Source of the DNA: Prevotella sp.
Lineage (GTDB): Bacteria; Bacteroidota; Bacteroidia; Bacteroidales; Bacteroidaceae
DNA: 64,000 nt
NCBI GenBank assembly: GCA_016285245.1
Contig: JAEEQH010000012.1
Span: forward strand, 1 to 64,000
Reading direction: 5' to 3'
Shown here piece by piece: positions 7,633 to 18,382 of this stretch. The translations under genes and the position numbers were made by a program. Below the pieces are notes generated by a model that saw only the letters and a program-made list of their open reading frames with translations, had not been told where the DNA came from and did not search any database. Position 1 is the stretch's first letter. The number at the start of each line of letters is the position of its first letter.

Positions 7633-10600
7633 CCCCTTGTGGTGCTTCAGGCGGTACTCCAGCGGCGACAGTCCGAACTTCTCCTTGAAGACGTTGATGA
7701 AGTTCTCGGCAGTCATGAAACCGATGTTCACAGCCAGCTCACTCATATTGATGTTCGTACGCTTCAGCAGGATGCACGCGTGCTTCAGACGGATGTCGCG
7801 AACGAGCTCCGTGGGCGTCTTGCCCGTGAGGTTGCGCACCTTGTGGAAGAACGGCACACGGCCCATGCCCATCGCCGAAGCCATCTCCTCAAGACTGATC
7901 TGACCACGGCTCATGTTCTGGAGAACGTATTGCTCGATGCTCATCATCAGGCGCTGGTCGACGGCACTCGTCATCGAGTAGTCGCTGCCCATCTCCTCGG
8001 CACTCTCCTCGGCCATGGCGGTCGTTATCTGATCCACCAGCTCGCTGTTGGTGCTCACGGCGGGGGCGTTGCCCTTCTTGATGCGCGTCTCAACCATCTG
8101 CATCTCGTCGTCGCCACCCTGGTCGCCGACAGGTGCAAGACCCGTCATGTCGATGCTCTCCGTGGACGTTGTCATACTCGAGTTGAGGCTCTCCAGACGG
8201 CGTGTCTCGGCACCCTCGATGAGGTTCGTGTCAATCTCGACAATGCCCAGGCCCAGCAGCTTGTTGAAGCGCATGACGGCCTCCTGGAGGTTGAACGGCT
8301 TGGCCAGGTAGTCGTCGGCAGAGAGCGTGATGTCCATATCCTTCATGTCGCGTGCCGTCAGCGCACCTTCGGTCATCAGGACGAACTTCATCTTCGCGCG
8401 TGAGGCGTCGAGCTTCAGCTGGTTGCACAGCTGGCTGCCCCTCATGCCCGGCATATCCTCCTTACAGACAATGATGTCGGCCTTCATCGTCTCCAGGTCC
8501 TCGGCGGCCTTGTGGATGTTGTTGTAGACGTGGAAGTCGTAGACGTTGATGAGACGCTCGTTGACGTAGCGCAGGAATTCCTCGTTGTCGTCGATGAAGA
8601 TGACAACGAACTTGCCCGTCGGCGAGTCGGCGGTGCGACGTGTGCTCACCTCCGTCGTCAGCGTGTTCGTGTTCGACTCAATCATCTGCATCTCGCCCTT
8701 CGTGTTCAGCTCGAAGCGGTTCTGTACGCTCTGCTTGGCCTTCACCTCGGGGTTCTCAAGCGACGACTGCATATCGCTGACACGCGTGATGACCTGAAGC
8801 ATCTGCGAGTGGAGGGCGTTCAGCTGCTCGCGCTCCTCGAGCGACTTCTCCGTCTGCGACAGGTTACTAATGATTGACGTCATGCGGATCATCGGCTGGC
8901 GGAGATCCTCGCTGGCAGCCTTGATCTCCTCGCGCTGGATCTTCAGCTGGTCGATGACAGCGTTCTTGCGGGCACGCATCTCGCGGATTTGACGGATGCC
9001 GATACGCCACATGTAAAGGATGATGATGAACGTCACGGCATAGGCCACGATCATCCACCATGACAGCAGCCAGTGGGGGGCGATGGTAATCTCGATGACG
9101 CGCTCCTGGTTACTCACGGAGCCGTCGGCGCTGACGGCCTTCACATGGAGCTTGTACGTACCGCTCTTCAGGTTGTGGAACGTCACGCCGTGCTTCAGCG
9201 CGTCGCCAGTCTTCCAGTCGACGTCGAGACCCTCCATCCAGTACTTGAACTGCAGGCGCTCGCTCTGGTTGTAGTTGCCAGCGGCAAACTTGATGGTGAT
9301 GGAGTTCTGGTGGTGCTTCAGCTCCAGATGGTTGCACTCGTTCAGGGCCTGTGTCAGCACAACATTGCCGTCGTAGTCGTGGCCAATCATGATCTCCTCC
9401 TCGCCAAGGAACAGCTGTGTCAGCATGACGCGGGGCAGCGACTTGCTGTCCTCGTCAAGGTCTTGACTCGTCCAGTTGATGCCGTGCAGGCCGCCAAACT
9501 GTACGTTGCCGCTCTTCTCCGTGAAGATGGAGCCAATGTTGAACTCGTTGCTCTGAAGACCGTCGCGCGTGTCGTAGTTATACAGACCGTAGGCAAAGCT
9601 GCTCTCCTCGTGGTCGCGCTGTACCACGACGCGGCTGATGCCGTTGCTCGTTGTTATCCAGATGTTATGCTTGTTGTCCTCGGTGATGCCGCAGATGTTG
9701 TTGTTGCACAGTCCCTGCTTCTCCGTGAGGTAGTGCAGGTCATCGGTAGCCAGGTTCAGAATGTTCACACCCTCGCGCGTACCTATCCATAATAAGTCGC
9801 GGGAGTCCTGGAACACCTGAGTGATGTAGTTGTTCGTGAACTTCTTCAGCGACGTCGTGTTGCCTATCAGGTGACGCATCTCCGACGTCGAGAGGTTCAT
9901 CAGGATCAGTCCCTCGCTGGTGCCCACGAACAGGGTGTTGCCCTTCGAGTAGTAGAGCGACGTGATGCTGTTCGTCGTCAGCTTACGGTTCTCGCGCGTG
10001 TAAGTGGAGAAGGTGTTCATCCTCGGGTTGAACACCTGCAGGCCGCCGTTGGTGGCTATCCACAAGTTGCCCGTCTTGTCGTAGCAGAGGTCGTTGATGT
10101 GGTCGTCAATCAGCGTGTTCGCATTGTTGCGGTCGTGACTGTAGATGGTTGCCACACCGTCCTTGATGCGTGTCAGACCGTTGTTCTTGGAGCCTACCCA
10201 AAGGCTGCCGTCGGGGGTGGTGGCCATGCACGAGACTTTCACGCTGGCCAGTGTCCCGCTATAGTCGAGAAGACCCTGGTTGCTCGTGCCGTACCACGTG
10301 CGTCCCGAGGCGTCCTGCGTGATGGCGGTGATGTCGCCAATAAGCTTTGATTCAAAACGGTAGATATTCTCGCCATGATAGGCGACGCCCGATTTCTCCG
10401 TGCCTACCCACAGCAAGTCTGTGTCGTCGATATAGATGCTCTGGATGCGGACAATCTCGTTCTTCCATTGACCCTCGTTGATGTTGTGCGGCTGGATGGA
10501 CTCCATTTCGTGCGTGTTCATGTTCATACGCACCAGACCGTGCTGGTCAGTACCTATCCAGATGTTGCCTTCGCGGTCGGCACCCATGCCGTGGATGGAG

Positions 10601-11412
10601 TTGTCGACGCTAACGGTCGTCATGCCAAGCTGGTCGCCGATAGTGGTGTCCCACGTGTTCGTGCTCTTGTTGTAGAAGAACAGCGTGCCGCGGCCGTAGA
10701 GCCACAGGTTGTCCATCTGGTCGGCCATGACGTGAAGCGTCGGCGTGTGGCGAAGCTTCTTGTCGGCCACCTCGTTGGCAGCCCAGACGGTATGCTGCTG
10801 GTGCATGACGTCGCAGCATACGAGACGGCCGTCGTCGTAGACCATTACCGCACCGTCGCGGCACTCGCCGATGTCGCAGATGTTACCCTGCGGAACACCC
10901 GTGATGTCGCCCGTGTAGCCGAACTCATAGAGAAGCTGCTGCTGTTGGTTGAAGCAGACGACACCCTTGTTAGGGATGGCGCCCCAGATGTTCTTGTGGC
11001 GGTCGATGTAGACGATGGACGGCACACGGTCGATGTTCATCTTAGCGAACACCTGCTTCATGTCGCGCTCGAAGGTCTCCGTTTGAGGCTTGTACAGGCA
11101 GTAACCCATTGCCGTGCCTATCCACAGGTTGCCGTCGAGCGACTCCTGGATGCTTTTGATGTAGCTGTCGGGCAGCGACGAGCCGTCCTGAGAGTCGCAC
11201 TGGAACACCTTGAATACGTAGCCGTCGTAGCGGTAGAGACCCGCCGAGGTACCAAACCACATATAGCCTCGCTGGTCCTTCAGGATGCAGTTCACCTGAC
11301 TGCTCGTCAGGCCGTCCTTGGCGTCGAGGGTTTTGAACAGATAGGCGGCCTCTGCCGACATTGCCATCAGCAGTACGACCGTCATCGTCAGGATGCGTCT
11401 TATTGTTCTCAT
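7630..11412 (-). CDS. HTCS-derived regulator (two-component propeller + Y_Y_Y + TM + degenerate kinase/receiver + AraC HTH)
   Basis: Repeated propeller motifs (LWIGTAMGYCLY, IWIGTDQHGLVRM, LLWIGTREGVNIL); TM YAVTFIIILYMW; receiver-like FVVIFIDDNEEFLRYVN; C-terminal AraC HTH KTPTELVRDIRLKHACILLKRTNINMSELAVNIGFMTAENFINVFKEKFGLSPLEYR. Confidence 0.9.
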   Translation of the reverse strand: MRTIRRILTMTVVLLMAMSAEAAYLFKTLDAKDGLTSSQVNCILKDQRGYMWFGTSAGLYRYDGYVFKVFQCDSQDGSSLPDSYIKSIQESLDGNLWIGTAMGYCLYKPQTETFERDMKQVFAKMNIDRVPSIVYIDRHKNIWGAIPNKGVVCFNQQQQLLYEFGYTGDITGVPQGNICDIGECRDGAVMVYDDGRLVCCDVMHQQHTVWAANEVADKKLRHTPTLHVMADQMDNLWLYGRGTLFFYNKSTNTWDTTIGDQLGMTTVSVDNSIHGMGADREGNIWIGTDQHGLVRMNMNTHEMESIQPHNINEGQWKNEIVRIQSIYIDDTDLLWVGTEKSGVAYHGENIYRFESKLIGDITAITQDASGRTWYGTSNQGLLDYSGTLASVKVSCMATTPDGSLWVGSKNNGLTRIKDGVATIYSHDRNNANTLIDDHINDLCYDKTGNLWIATNGGLQVFNPRMNTFSTYTRENRKLTTNSITSLYYSKGNTLFVGTSEGLILMNLSTSEMRHLIGNTTSLKKFTNNYITQVFQDSRDLLWIGTREGVNILNLATDDLHYLTEKQGLCNNNICGITEDNKHNIWITTSNGISRVVVQRDHEESSFAYGLYNYDTRDGLQSNEFNIGSIFTEKSGNVQFGGLHGINWTSQDLDEDSKSLPRVMLTQLFLGEEEIMIGHDYDGNVVLTQALNECNHLELKHHQNSITIKFAAGNYNQSERLQFKYWMEGLDVDWKTGDALKHGVTFHNLKSGTYKLHVKAVSADGSVSNQERVIEITIAPHWLLSWWMIVAYAVTFIIILYMWRIGIRQIREMRARKNAVIDQLKIQREEIKAASEDLRQPMIRMTSIISNLSQTEKSLEEREQLNALHSQMLQVITRVSDMQSSLENPEVKAKQSVQNRFELNTKGEMQMIESNTNTLTTEVSTRRTADSPTGKFVVIFIDDNEEFLRYVNERLINVYDFHVYNNIHKAAEDLETMKADIIVCKEDMPGMRGSQLCNQLKLDASRAKMKFVLMTEGALTARDMKDMDITLSADDYLAKPFNLQEAVMRFNKLLGLGIVEIDTNLIEGAETRRLESLNSSMTTSTESIDMTGLAPVGDQGGDDEMQMVETRIKKGNAPAVSTNSELVDQITTAMAEESAEEMGSDYSMTSAVDQRLMMSIEQYVLQNMSRGQISLEEMASAMGMGRVPFFHKVRNLTGKTPTELVRDIRLKHACILLKRTNINMSELAVNIGFMTAENFINVFKEKFGLSPLEYRLKHHKG

Positions 11413-11433
11413 AGTTCTTAGTTCCTTCTATTC

Positions 11434-12381
11434 TCAGACCATGCACGAGTAGTGGTCGACGACACCCAGCAGATGACGCTCGTGGTCGGTGACCAGTACG
11501 GAGTGGATCTTGTATTTGTTCATGATTCTCTGTATCTCGGATATTTTCGTCTCAAGGGTCACAGCCTTCGGGTCGCGCGTCATGATGTCGCTGACGGTGT
11601 GGTCGAAGAACTGCGCCTGCCAACGCTCCATGGCGCGGCGGATGTCGCCGTCGGTGATGAGGCCGGCTACCTGGTCGCCCTCCATGGCAATGCCCAGTCC
11701 CAGCTTGCCCTTGCTGACAAGGATGATGGCCTCGCCAAGCTTCATCTCGGGACTGATGACCGGCATATCGACGGTGCGCATCACATCTTGGGCGGTGGTC
11801 AGCAACCGCTTGCCCAACTCGCCGCCAGGGTGGAACTGTGCGAAGTCCTGAGGCTTGAAGTGGCGCTTCTTGATGAGGGCCACAGCCAGAGCGTCGCCCA
11901 TGACCATCTGCGCCGTGGCGCTACTCGTTGGCGCCAGGTTCAGAGGGTCGGCCTCGTGGCTCACGCTGACGTTCAGGTGGCAGTTGGCGTACTTGGCCAG
12001 CAGCGAACCGGCGTTGCCGCTCATGGCGATGATGGGAATCTCCATCTGAAGCACCATCGGGATGAAGCGCAGCAGTTCGTCCGTCTGGCCGCTGTTCGAG
12101 ATGGCCAGTACCACGTCGTCGCTCGTCATCACGCCAAGATCGCCGTGGAAGACGTCCAGCGGGTTGATGAAGAACGACGGCGTGCCCGTCGACGACAGCG
12201 TCGCCGCAATCTTTGCGCCCACATGGCCGCTCTTGCCCACGCCGGTGACGATAATCTTGCCATGGCAGCGGTACATCAGCTCGACGGCGCGCTCAAACTG
12301 CTCGTCCATCTTCGGAATCAGCTCCAGCAGCGCCTCAGCCTCGTCTTTGATGCATTGTATGCCGTAATCTATTGCGTTCAC
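11434..12381 (-). CDS. kdsD: KpsF/GutQ family arabinose-5-phosphate isomerase (SIS + CBS domains)
   Basis: KIIVTGVGKSGHVGAKIAATLSSTGTPSFFINPLDVFHGDLG; CBS pair at C terminus; GTG start. Confidence 0.9.
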   Translation of the reverse strand: MNAIDYGIQCIKDEAEALLELIPKMDEQFERAVELMYRCHGKIIVTGVGKSGHVGAKIAATLSSTGTPSFFINPLDVFHGDLGVMTSDDVVLAISNSGQTDELLRFIPMVLQMEIPIIAMSGNAGSLLAKYANCHLNVSVSHEADPLNLAPTSSATAQMVMGDALAVALIKKRHFKPQDFAQFHPGGELGKRLLTTAQDVMRTVDMPVISPEMKLGEAIILVSKGKLGLGIAMEGDQVAGLITDGDIRRAMERWQAQFFDHTVSDIMTRDPKAVTLETKISEIQRIMNKYKIHSVLVTDHERHLLGVVDHYSCMV

Positions 12382-12425
12382 TTCTCAATATCTCAATATT
12401 TCAATCTCTCAATCTATCAATTTCT
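12382..12425. repeat. 8-bp-period repeat between kdsA and kdsD
   Basis: tctcaata tctcaata tttcaatc tctcaatc tatcaatt tctcaac; includes the kdsA stop codon. Confidence 0.85.
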
Positions 12426-13167
12426 CAACCAGCCCCTCCAACTTCTCCAGCTCCAGCATATTAGCGGCGTCAGAGAGACCCTGATCCGGGGTGGGGTGTA
12501 CCTCGAAGAAATAGCCGGTGGCGCCGAAAGCCTTAGCTGCAAGCGCCATCTGAGGCACGTAGCGGCGGTCACCGCCAGTCTTGCCGTCGCTGCCGCCGGG
12601 GCGCTGTACGGAGTGCGTGCAGTCCATGATGACCGTAGGCACCAGTTCCAGCATATCGGGGATGTTGCGGAAGTCCACCACAAGGTTGTTGTAGCCCATC
12701 ATGTTGCCGCGCTCCGTCAGCCATACGTCCTGAGCACCGGCGTCGCGGGCTTTCTCGACGGGGTAGCGCATATCGCGACCACTGAGGAACTGCGCCTTCT
12801 TCACGTTCACCGTGCGCCCCGTCTTTGCGGCAGCCACGAGAAGGTCTGTCTGGCGACAGAGGAAGGCTGGAATCTGCAGCACGTCACACACCTCGCCGGC
12901 GGGGGCTGCCTGCCAAGTCTCGTGGATGTCGGTGAGCACACGGAGACCGTACTTCGACTTCACGTCGGCAAGCATCTGCAGACCATGCTCCAACCCCGGG
13001 CCGCGGAACGAGCGGATGCTCGTGCGGTTGGCTTTGTCGAACGATGCCTTGAAGATGATGTCCGTGCCCAGCACGCTGTTGATGCGCACCAGTTCATGCG
13101 CCACCGTGTCCAGCAATTCGGCTGATTCGATGACGCAGGGACCTGCTATAATGGTCGTCTTTTTCAT
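12409..13167 (-). CDS. kdsA: 3-deoxy-8-phosphooctulonate synthase
   Basis: IIAGPCVIESAELL; FKASFDKANRTSIRSFRGPGLEHGLQML; DCTHSVQRPGG. Confidence 0.95.
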   Translation of the reverse strand: MKKTTIIAGPCVIESAELLDTVAHELVRINSVLGTDIIFKASFDKANRTSIRSFRGPGLEHGLQMLADVKSKYGLRVLTDIHETWQAAPAGEVCDVLQIPAFLCRQTDLLVAAAKTGRTVNVKKAQFLSGRDMRYPVEKARDAGAQDVWLTERGNMMGYNNLVVDFRNIPDMLELVPTVIMDCTHSVQRPGGSDGKTGGDRRYVPQMALAAKAFGATGYFFEVHPTPDQGLSDAANMLELEKLEGLVEKLID

Positions 13168-13224
13168 TGTCCGTTGCAAAGATATTAATTTTTAATTAAT
13201 CCGCAAACAAAATTACCATTTTTT

Positions 13225-15564
13225 TTAACTTCCGCTGACAATGTGGACGTCGCGCTGCGGGAACGGAATCTCGATGCCGTTTCGGCCAAGTGTGTCGTAG
13301 ACACATTTCAGTACGTCGCTCACCACGTAGGAGCGCTTCACAGCATCGGCCCACACGAAGAGCTTGAAGTTGACGCTAGAGTCGCCCATCTCGTAGACGA
13401 CAGACTTCACCTTCTTCGACGGGTCCATCCACTCGTGGTTCATGCCGTTGACGGCATCCTCAACCAGGGAGGTCACCTGCTTGAGGTTCGAGCCATAGGC
13501 CACACCGAACGGGATGATGGCCAGTACGTAGCCGTGGTTGCGCGTCAGGTTCTTGTAGTTCTTCTGGAAGAGTTGTGCATTCTGGAACGTGATAACCTCG
13601 CCGGCCAGCGACTCGATGACCGTCGACGTATAGCTGATGCTGACGACCTTACCCAAGGTGCCGTCGATATCTATCCAGTCGCCCGCCTTGATACGTCCCG
13701 TCATGAGCGAGGCGCCGTAGTAGATGTTCTCGATGATGTCCTTCGAGGCGAAACCGATACCTGTCGACAGTCCGCCCGAGATGGCCAGCAGCCAGGCGAC
13801 GCTGATGTGGAGGTAGGCCAGCGCAAGCAGCAGCCAGGCACCCCAGATGACGAGCTGCACAACGTTCTTCGCCATCACCATGCGGCTCTCGGCCGACGAC
13901 GGGTCTTTGGTAATAAAGTGCAGGCGCATCAGGTTCAGCACTGTCCGCGACAGCCATCGGAACAGGAACCACGAACTGATGACGACAGCCAGCTTGACTA
14001 TGCTCACCTGCAGGTATTTCTGGTTGATGAACTTCTCGTTGAAGATGCCCCAGCACATATCGCTCAGGTTGAATACGTCGGCAGCCCAGTAGATAGAGAG
14101 CATCACCGAGCAGATGATGAGTACGGGCAGCGCCACCTTATGAATGAGCGCGTAGAACCACGTCTGCGTCACGGGACGCTCGGCGAAGCCGTGCTTGTCG
14201 GCATACATCTGCAGGTACTGCGAGATGCAGGTGATGGTCAGGATGCACGTCAGTTGCATGATCCACCAGATGAGTAACTGCACGGACAGTAGCGTGTAGC
14301 CCATCCACGAGCAGACGGCCGAGGCGATGAACACTGTCAGGGAGATGTACGTGTAGAACATATCTGAGCGCGGCACGTTGCGGTTGTGGCGGCGGATGCC
14401 CACCCATTGCCATACAAGACACGTTAGCAGTGCCGGTGGAAATAGCAGACTAACCAGTTCGCTGGGAATCAGGATGATACGGAATGTAATGACCACCAGT
14501 CCGATGACAAGCAACGGGGCGTAGATGCTGAACGCGCTGCGTATCTGGCTGCCGTTGACACGTAGCAGCAGCGAGATGAGGATGACTGCCAACAGCCATA
14601 GGTACTCGACCAGCAGACCCGAGGCCATGACGATGAAGTTCTGCTCAGTGTTGTAGCTGATGATACCCATGAGCAGGGCCAGCGTGATGGTCGTCGTGGC
14701 CCACATGATGCTCGACCGCTTCTTCAGAAACTCCGTCGTGTGCAGCCGTCGCGGCATAAAGCGGAATACCAGTAGGTTCAGTCCCACGGCTATCAGGGCG
14801 TAGAACGCGATGGCCGCAAACAGACCAAAGATGTAATAGACATTCCAGTCGGATCGCTCCGTCGTCCGGTCGGTTGTGTATTTGCCGGCTACCACTTCCT
14901 TCATCTTGCGCCACTTCTCCTTTAGGTGCATGACGATGTCGATGTAGGTGTCGCCGCCGTTAACGAAAATGCTTGTCTGGATGTCGTAGTAGCGCTTCTG
15001 CGCGTAATCGTTCATGTTCTTCAGCCGCTGCTCCGTACGGTCGTAGTAGCTGATGTAGTCTGACGTCTGACGCGAGTCCTCCTCCAACGTCCGCCGGATG
15101 CTCGTTGCCAGCGTCAGGCTGACGCTGCGGTCCGTACGGGCACGGTCGCTTAGCATGTTGACAGGCATCGTCTTCAGACTCGTCACCAGGCTGTCATAGC
15201 GTGCTATCTCGCCCGCTGTCGTATTGATATACTCGCGGAACGGCAACTGGCGCTGCTGGAACTCCTGATACAGCTCCGTGGCCTGGTGGCACGCATAAGT
15301 CAAGTCGAACAGGTACTCTTGCTGCTGAGAATAGAGCATCAGCGCGTTCTGATTAGCCTGCTGCATAGTCTGCGTCAGGTTCTGATAAACCTGCTGTCGC
15401 TGTTCCCGGCGTCCCTCGCGCTGGTCACGTAACTCCTGGTAGTGGCGTGTCAGCTCGGCTCTCAGAATGGCCAGCGTCTGCTCCAGGTCACGCTCCTTCA
15501 GCACAGCCCCGGCATCCGTCACTAGCGTCGCCAGCACGCATAGTATCATCACGAATCTCTTCAT
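13225..15564 (-). CDS. Mechanosensitive ion channel family protein (MscS-like)
   Basis: MscS core GGLSTGIGFASKDIIENIYYGASLMTGRIKAGDWIDIDGTLGKVVSISYTSTVIESLAGEVITFQNAQLF with multiple TMs. Confidence 0.9.
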   Translation of the reverse strand: MKRFVMILCVLATLVTDAGAVLKERDLEQTLAILRAELTRHYQELRDQREGRREQRQQVYQNLTQTMQQANQNALMLYSQQQEYLFDLTYACHQATELYQEFQQRQLPFREYINTTAGEIARYDSLVTSLKTMPVNMLSDRARTDRSVSLTLATSIRRTLEEDSRQTSDYISYYDRTEQRLKNMNDYAQKRYYDIQTSIFVNGGDTYIDIVMHLKEKWRKMKEVVAGKYTTDRTTERSDWNVYYIFGLFAAIAFYALIAVGLNLLVFRFMPRRLHTTEFLKKRSSIMWATTTITLALLMGIISYNTEQNFIVMASGLLVEYLWLLAVILISLLLRVNGSQIRSAFSIYAPLLVIGLVVITFRIILIPSELVSLLFPPALLTCLVWQWVGIRRHNRNVPRSDMFYTYISLTVFIASAVCSWMGYTLLSVQLLIWWIMQLTCILTITCISQYLQMYADKHGFAERPVTQTWFYALIHKVALPVLIICSVMLSIYWAADVFNLSDMCWGIFNEKFINQKYLQVSIVKLAVVISSWFLFRWLSRTVLNLMRLHFITKDPSSAESRMVMAKNVVQLVIWGAWLLLALAYLHISVAWLLAISGGLSTGIGFASKDIIENIYYGASLMTGRIKAGDWIDIDGTLGKVVSISYTSTVIESLAGEVITFQNAQLFQKNYKNLTRNHGYVLAIIPFGVAYGSNLKQVTSLVEDAVNGMNHEWMDPSKKVKSVVYEMGDSSVNFKLFVWADAVKRSYVVSDVLKCVYDTLGRNGIEIPFPQRDVHIVSGS

Positions 15565-15685
15565 CTTTCTCTTGATTTTCGTGCAAAGGTACGATTAAGT
15601 GAGGAAAAAACCAAAATAATTGTGTTTTTTCTCTTTTTTTGCACTAAAATAGGTTAACGGATGCCGGCGTTCTAGAAAAAAGTAG

Positions 15686-15693
15686 TACCTTTG
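15686..15693 (+). promoter_or_regulatory. -7 motif TACCTTTG upstream of gyrA
   Basis: agtagtacctttgcagac about 120 nt upstream of gyrA ATG. Confidence 0.55.
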
Positions 15694-15814
15694 CAGACTG
15701 TAAAAACGCGTCAGAGGGCTCGAAAATGGCCTTAAACGCAAAATTGCAGAATAATAGCAAAAAGAAAAACAGTAAATCGCAAAAAAGAAAATCAGTAAAT
15801 CGAAAATAAAAAAG

Positions 15815-18352
15815 ATGGATCAGACATTCGACAACGACAGAATTATCAAAATCAACATCGAGGAGGAAATGAAATCCTCGTACATCGACTACTCCATGTC
15901 GGTGATTGTTGCCCGTGCACTGCCTGATGTGCGCGACGGCTTCAAGCCTGTACACCGTCGTATCCTCTATGGTATGATGGGCATTAACAACGTTTCGACG
16001 CAACCTTATAAAAAATGTGCGCGCGTAGTGGGTGAGGTGCTTGGTAAGTATCACCCCCACGGCGACGGTTCTGTCTATGGTGCCCTTGTTCGTATGGCCC
16101 AGGACTGGAATATGCGCTATACGCTTGTCGACGGTCAGGGTAACTTCGGTTCTGTCGACGGCGACTCGCCTGCAGCCATGCGTTACACCGAGTGCCGCCT
16201 CTCGAAGATGGGTGAGCACATCATGGACGACCTCGACAAGGAGACCGTCGACATGACTCCCAACTTCGACGACTCGCTCGTGGAGCCCACCGTCATGCCG
16301 ACAAAGGTGCCTAACCTCCTGGTGAATGGCGGCAACGGTATTGCCGTGGGTATGGCCACGAATATGCCGACGCACAACCTTGGCGAGGTCATCGACGGCT
16401 GCTGTGCCTACATCGACAACCCCGAGATTGACGCCGACGGGCTGATGCAGTACATCCCTGGTCCCGACTTCCCAACGGGTGCCTATATCTATGGTCTGCA
16501 GGGAGTTCGCGACGCCTACGAGACAGGACGCGGACGCATCGTCATGCGTGCCAAGGCCGAGATTGAGAGTGGTGAGACCCACGACAAGATTGTTGTCACG
16601 GAGATTCCCTATGGTGTGAACAAGGCTGATCTTGTCGCTTATATCGCCGACCTCGCCAACCAGCACAAGATAGAGGGTGTGGCTAATGTGAACGACGAGT
16701 CGGGTCGTCAGGGTATGCGCATTGTCGTCGACTGCAAGCGCGATGCCAACGCCAATGTTCTGCTGAATAAACTCTTTAAGATGACAGCTCTACAGAGCTC
16801 GTTCTCAGTCAATAACATCGCTCTGGTAAAGGGACGTCCCCGCCTGCTGACACTCAAGGAATGTGTTAAGTATTTCGTCGAGCACCGTCACGACGTGACC
16901 ATCCGCCGCACGCAGTATGACCTGCGCAAAGCACAGGAGCGTGCACATATCCTCGAGGGCTTGATTATCGCCGTGAACAATATCGACGAGGTGGTGCGCA
17001 TCATCCGTAACTCGAAGACGCCCACCGATGCTCAGCGTAATCTCGAAGCCCGATTCGAGTTGGACGAACTCCAGTCGAAGGCCATCGTCGATATGCGTCT
17101 GGCACAGCTTACCGGTCTGCGTGTGGAGCAGCTTCACCAGGAGTATGACGACCTGATGAAGCTCATTGCCGACTTGCAGGAGATTCTCGACAATCCTGAG
17201 CGCTGTAAGGAGGTGATGAAGAACGATTTGTTAGAGGTGAAGGAGAAGTACGGCGACGAGCGCCGCACGGAGATTATCCCCTTCGATCATGAGTTCAACG
17301 CCGAGGACTTCTATCCCGATGACCCCGTGGTCATCACCATCTCGCATATGGGCTACATCAAGCGCACGCCGCTGGCGGAGTTCCATCAGCAGGGCCGTGG
17401 CGGCATGGGCTCGAAGGCTGCACGCCATCGCGACAACGACTTCACCGAGTATATCTACCCGGCTACGATGCACAATACGCTCCTTTTCTTCACACAGAAG
17501 GGCCGTTGCTACTGGCAGAAGTGCTACGAGATTCCCGAGGGCGACAAGAACTCGAAGGGCCGTGCCATCCAGAATATGCTGAACATCGAGTCCGACGACG
17601 CCATCAACGCCGTGCTGCGCATCAAGAACTTCAACGATGAGGAGTTCCTGAAGAGCCACTATGTCATGTTCGCCACGAAGCAGGGCGTCATCAAGAAGAC
17701 ACGTCTCGACCAATATAAGAACGTTCGTGCTGCCGGTGTCAAGGCCATCGTTATCAACGACGGAGACGAGGTCGTAGGCGTTCGTCTGACCAATGGCCAC
17801 AATGAGATTCTCATGGCCAACCGCAACGGCCGCGCTGTACGCTTCGACGAGGGACAGATACGCTCCATGGGTCGTGTGTCGGCTGGTGTCCGCGGTATGC
17901 GGCTCGACGACGGCGACGACGAGGTGGTAGGTATGGTTTGCGTCAACGACCCGCAGACGGAGACCATCATGGTTGTCTCTGAGAACGGCTACGGCAAGCG
18001 TACCGACATCGAGGATTACCGTAAGACTGCCCGTGGCGGTAAGGGCGTGAAGACACTTGCCGTGACGGAGAAAACGGGACGTCTTGTGGCCATCAAGGTG
18101 GTAACTGACGAGAACGACCTAATGATCATCAATAAGTCGGGCGTGCTCATCCGCCTGAAAGTGGCCGATGTCCGTGTCATGGGCCGAGCTACGCAGGGTG
18201 TACGTCTCATCAACCTCGCCAAGAAGAACGACTCCATCGCCTCGGTATGCAAGGTGATGTCCAGTCAGGAAGAGGACGTCGAGGAAGCCGAGGTCGTTCA
18301 GGACGGTGAAAACGCTGAGACTACGGAGACGACCGAGAATAACAACGAATAA
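15815..18352 (+). CDS. gyrA: DNA gyrase subunit A
   Basis: [51 protein letters not shown]; catalytic Tyr in [10 protein letters not shown]; GyrA C-terminal pinwheel. Confidence 0.97.
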   Translation: MDQTFDNDRIIKINIEEEMKSSYIDYSMSVIVARALPDVRDGFKPVHRRILYGMMGINNVSTQPYKKCARVVGEVLGKYHPHGDGSVYGALVRMAQDWNMRYTLVDGQGNFGSVDGDSPAAMRYTECRLSKMGEHIMDDLDKETVDMTPNFDDSLVEPTVMPTKVPNLLVNGGNGIAVGMATNMPTHNLGEVIDGCCAYIDNPEIDADGLMQYIPGPDFPTGAYIYGLQGVRDAYETGRGRIVMRAKAEIESGETHDKIVVTEIPYGVNKADLVAYIADLANQHKIEGVANVNDESGRQGMRIVVDCKRDANANVLLNKLFKMTALQSSFSVNNIALVKGRPRLLTLKECVKYFVEHRHDVTIRRTQYDLRKAQERAHILEGLIIAVNNIDEVVRIIRNSKTPTDAQRNLEARFELDELQSKAIVDMRLAQLTGLRVEQLHQEYDDLMKLIADLQEILDNPERCKEVMKNDLLEVKEKYGDERRTEIIPFDHEFNAEDFYPDDPVVITISHMGYIKRTPLAEFHQQGRGGMGSKAARHRDNDFTEYIYPATMHNTLLFFTQKGRCYWQKCYEIPEGDKNSKGRAIQNMLNIESDDAINAVLRIKNFNDEEFLKSHYVMFATKQGVIKKTRLDQYKNVRAAGVKAIVINDGDEVVGVRLTNGHNEILMANRNGRAVRFDEGQIRSMGRVSAGVRGMRLDDGDDEVVGMVCVNDPQTETIMVVSENGYGKRTDIEDYRKTARGGKGVKTLAVTEKTGRLVAIKVVTDENDLMIINKSGVLIRLKVADVRVMGRATQGVRLINLAKKNDSIASVCKVMSSQEEDVEEAEVVQDGENAETTETTENNNE

Positions 18353-18382
18353 CAAATGTTTAACCAATAATTTGACTGACTT

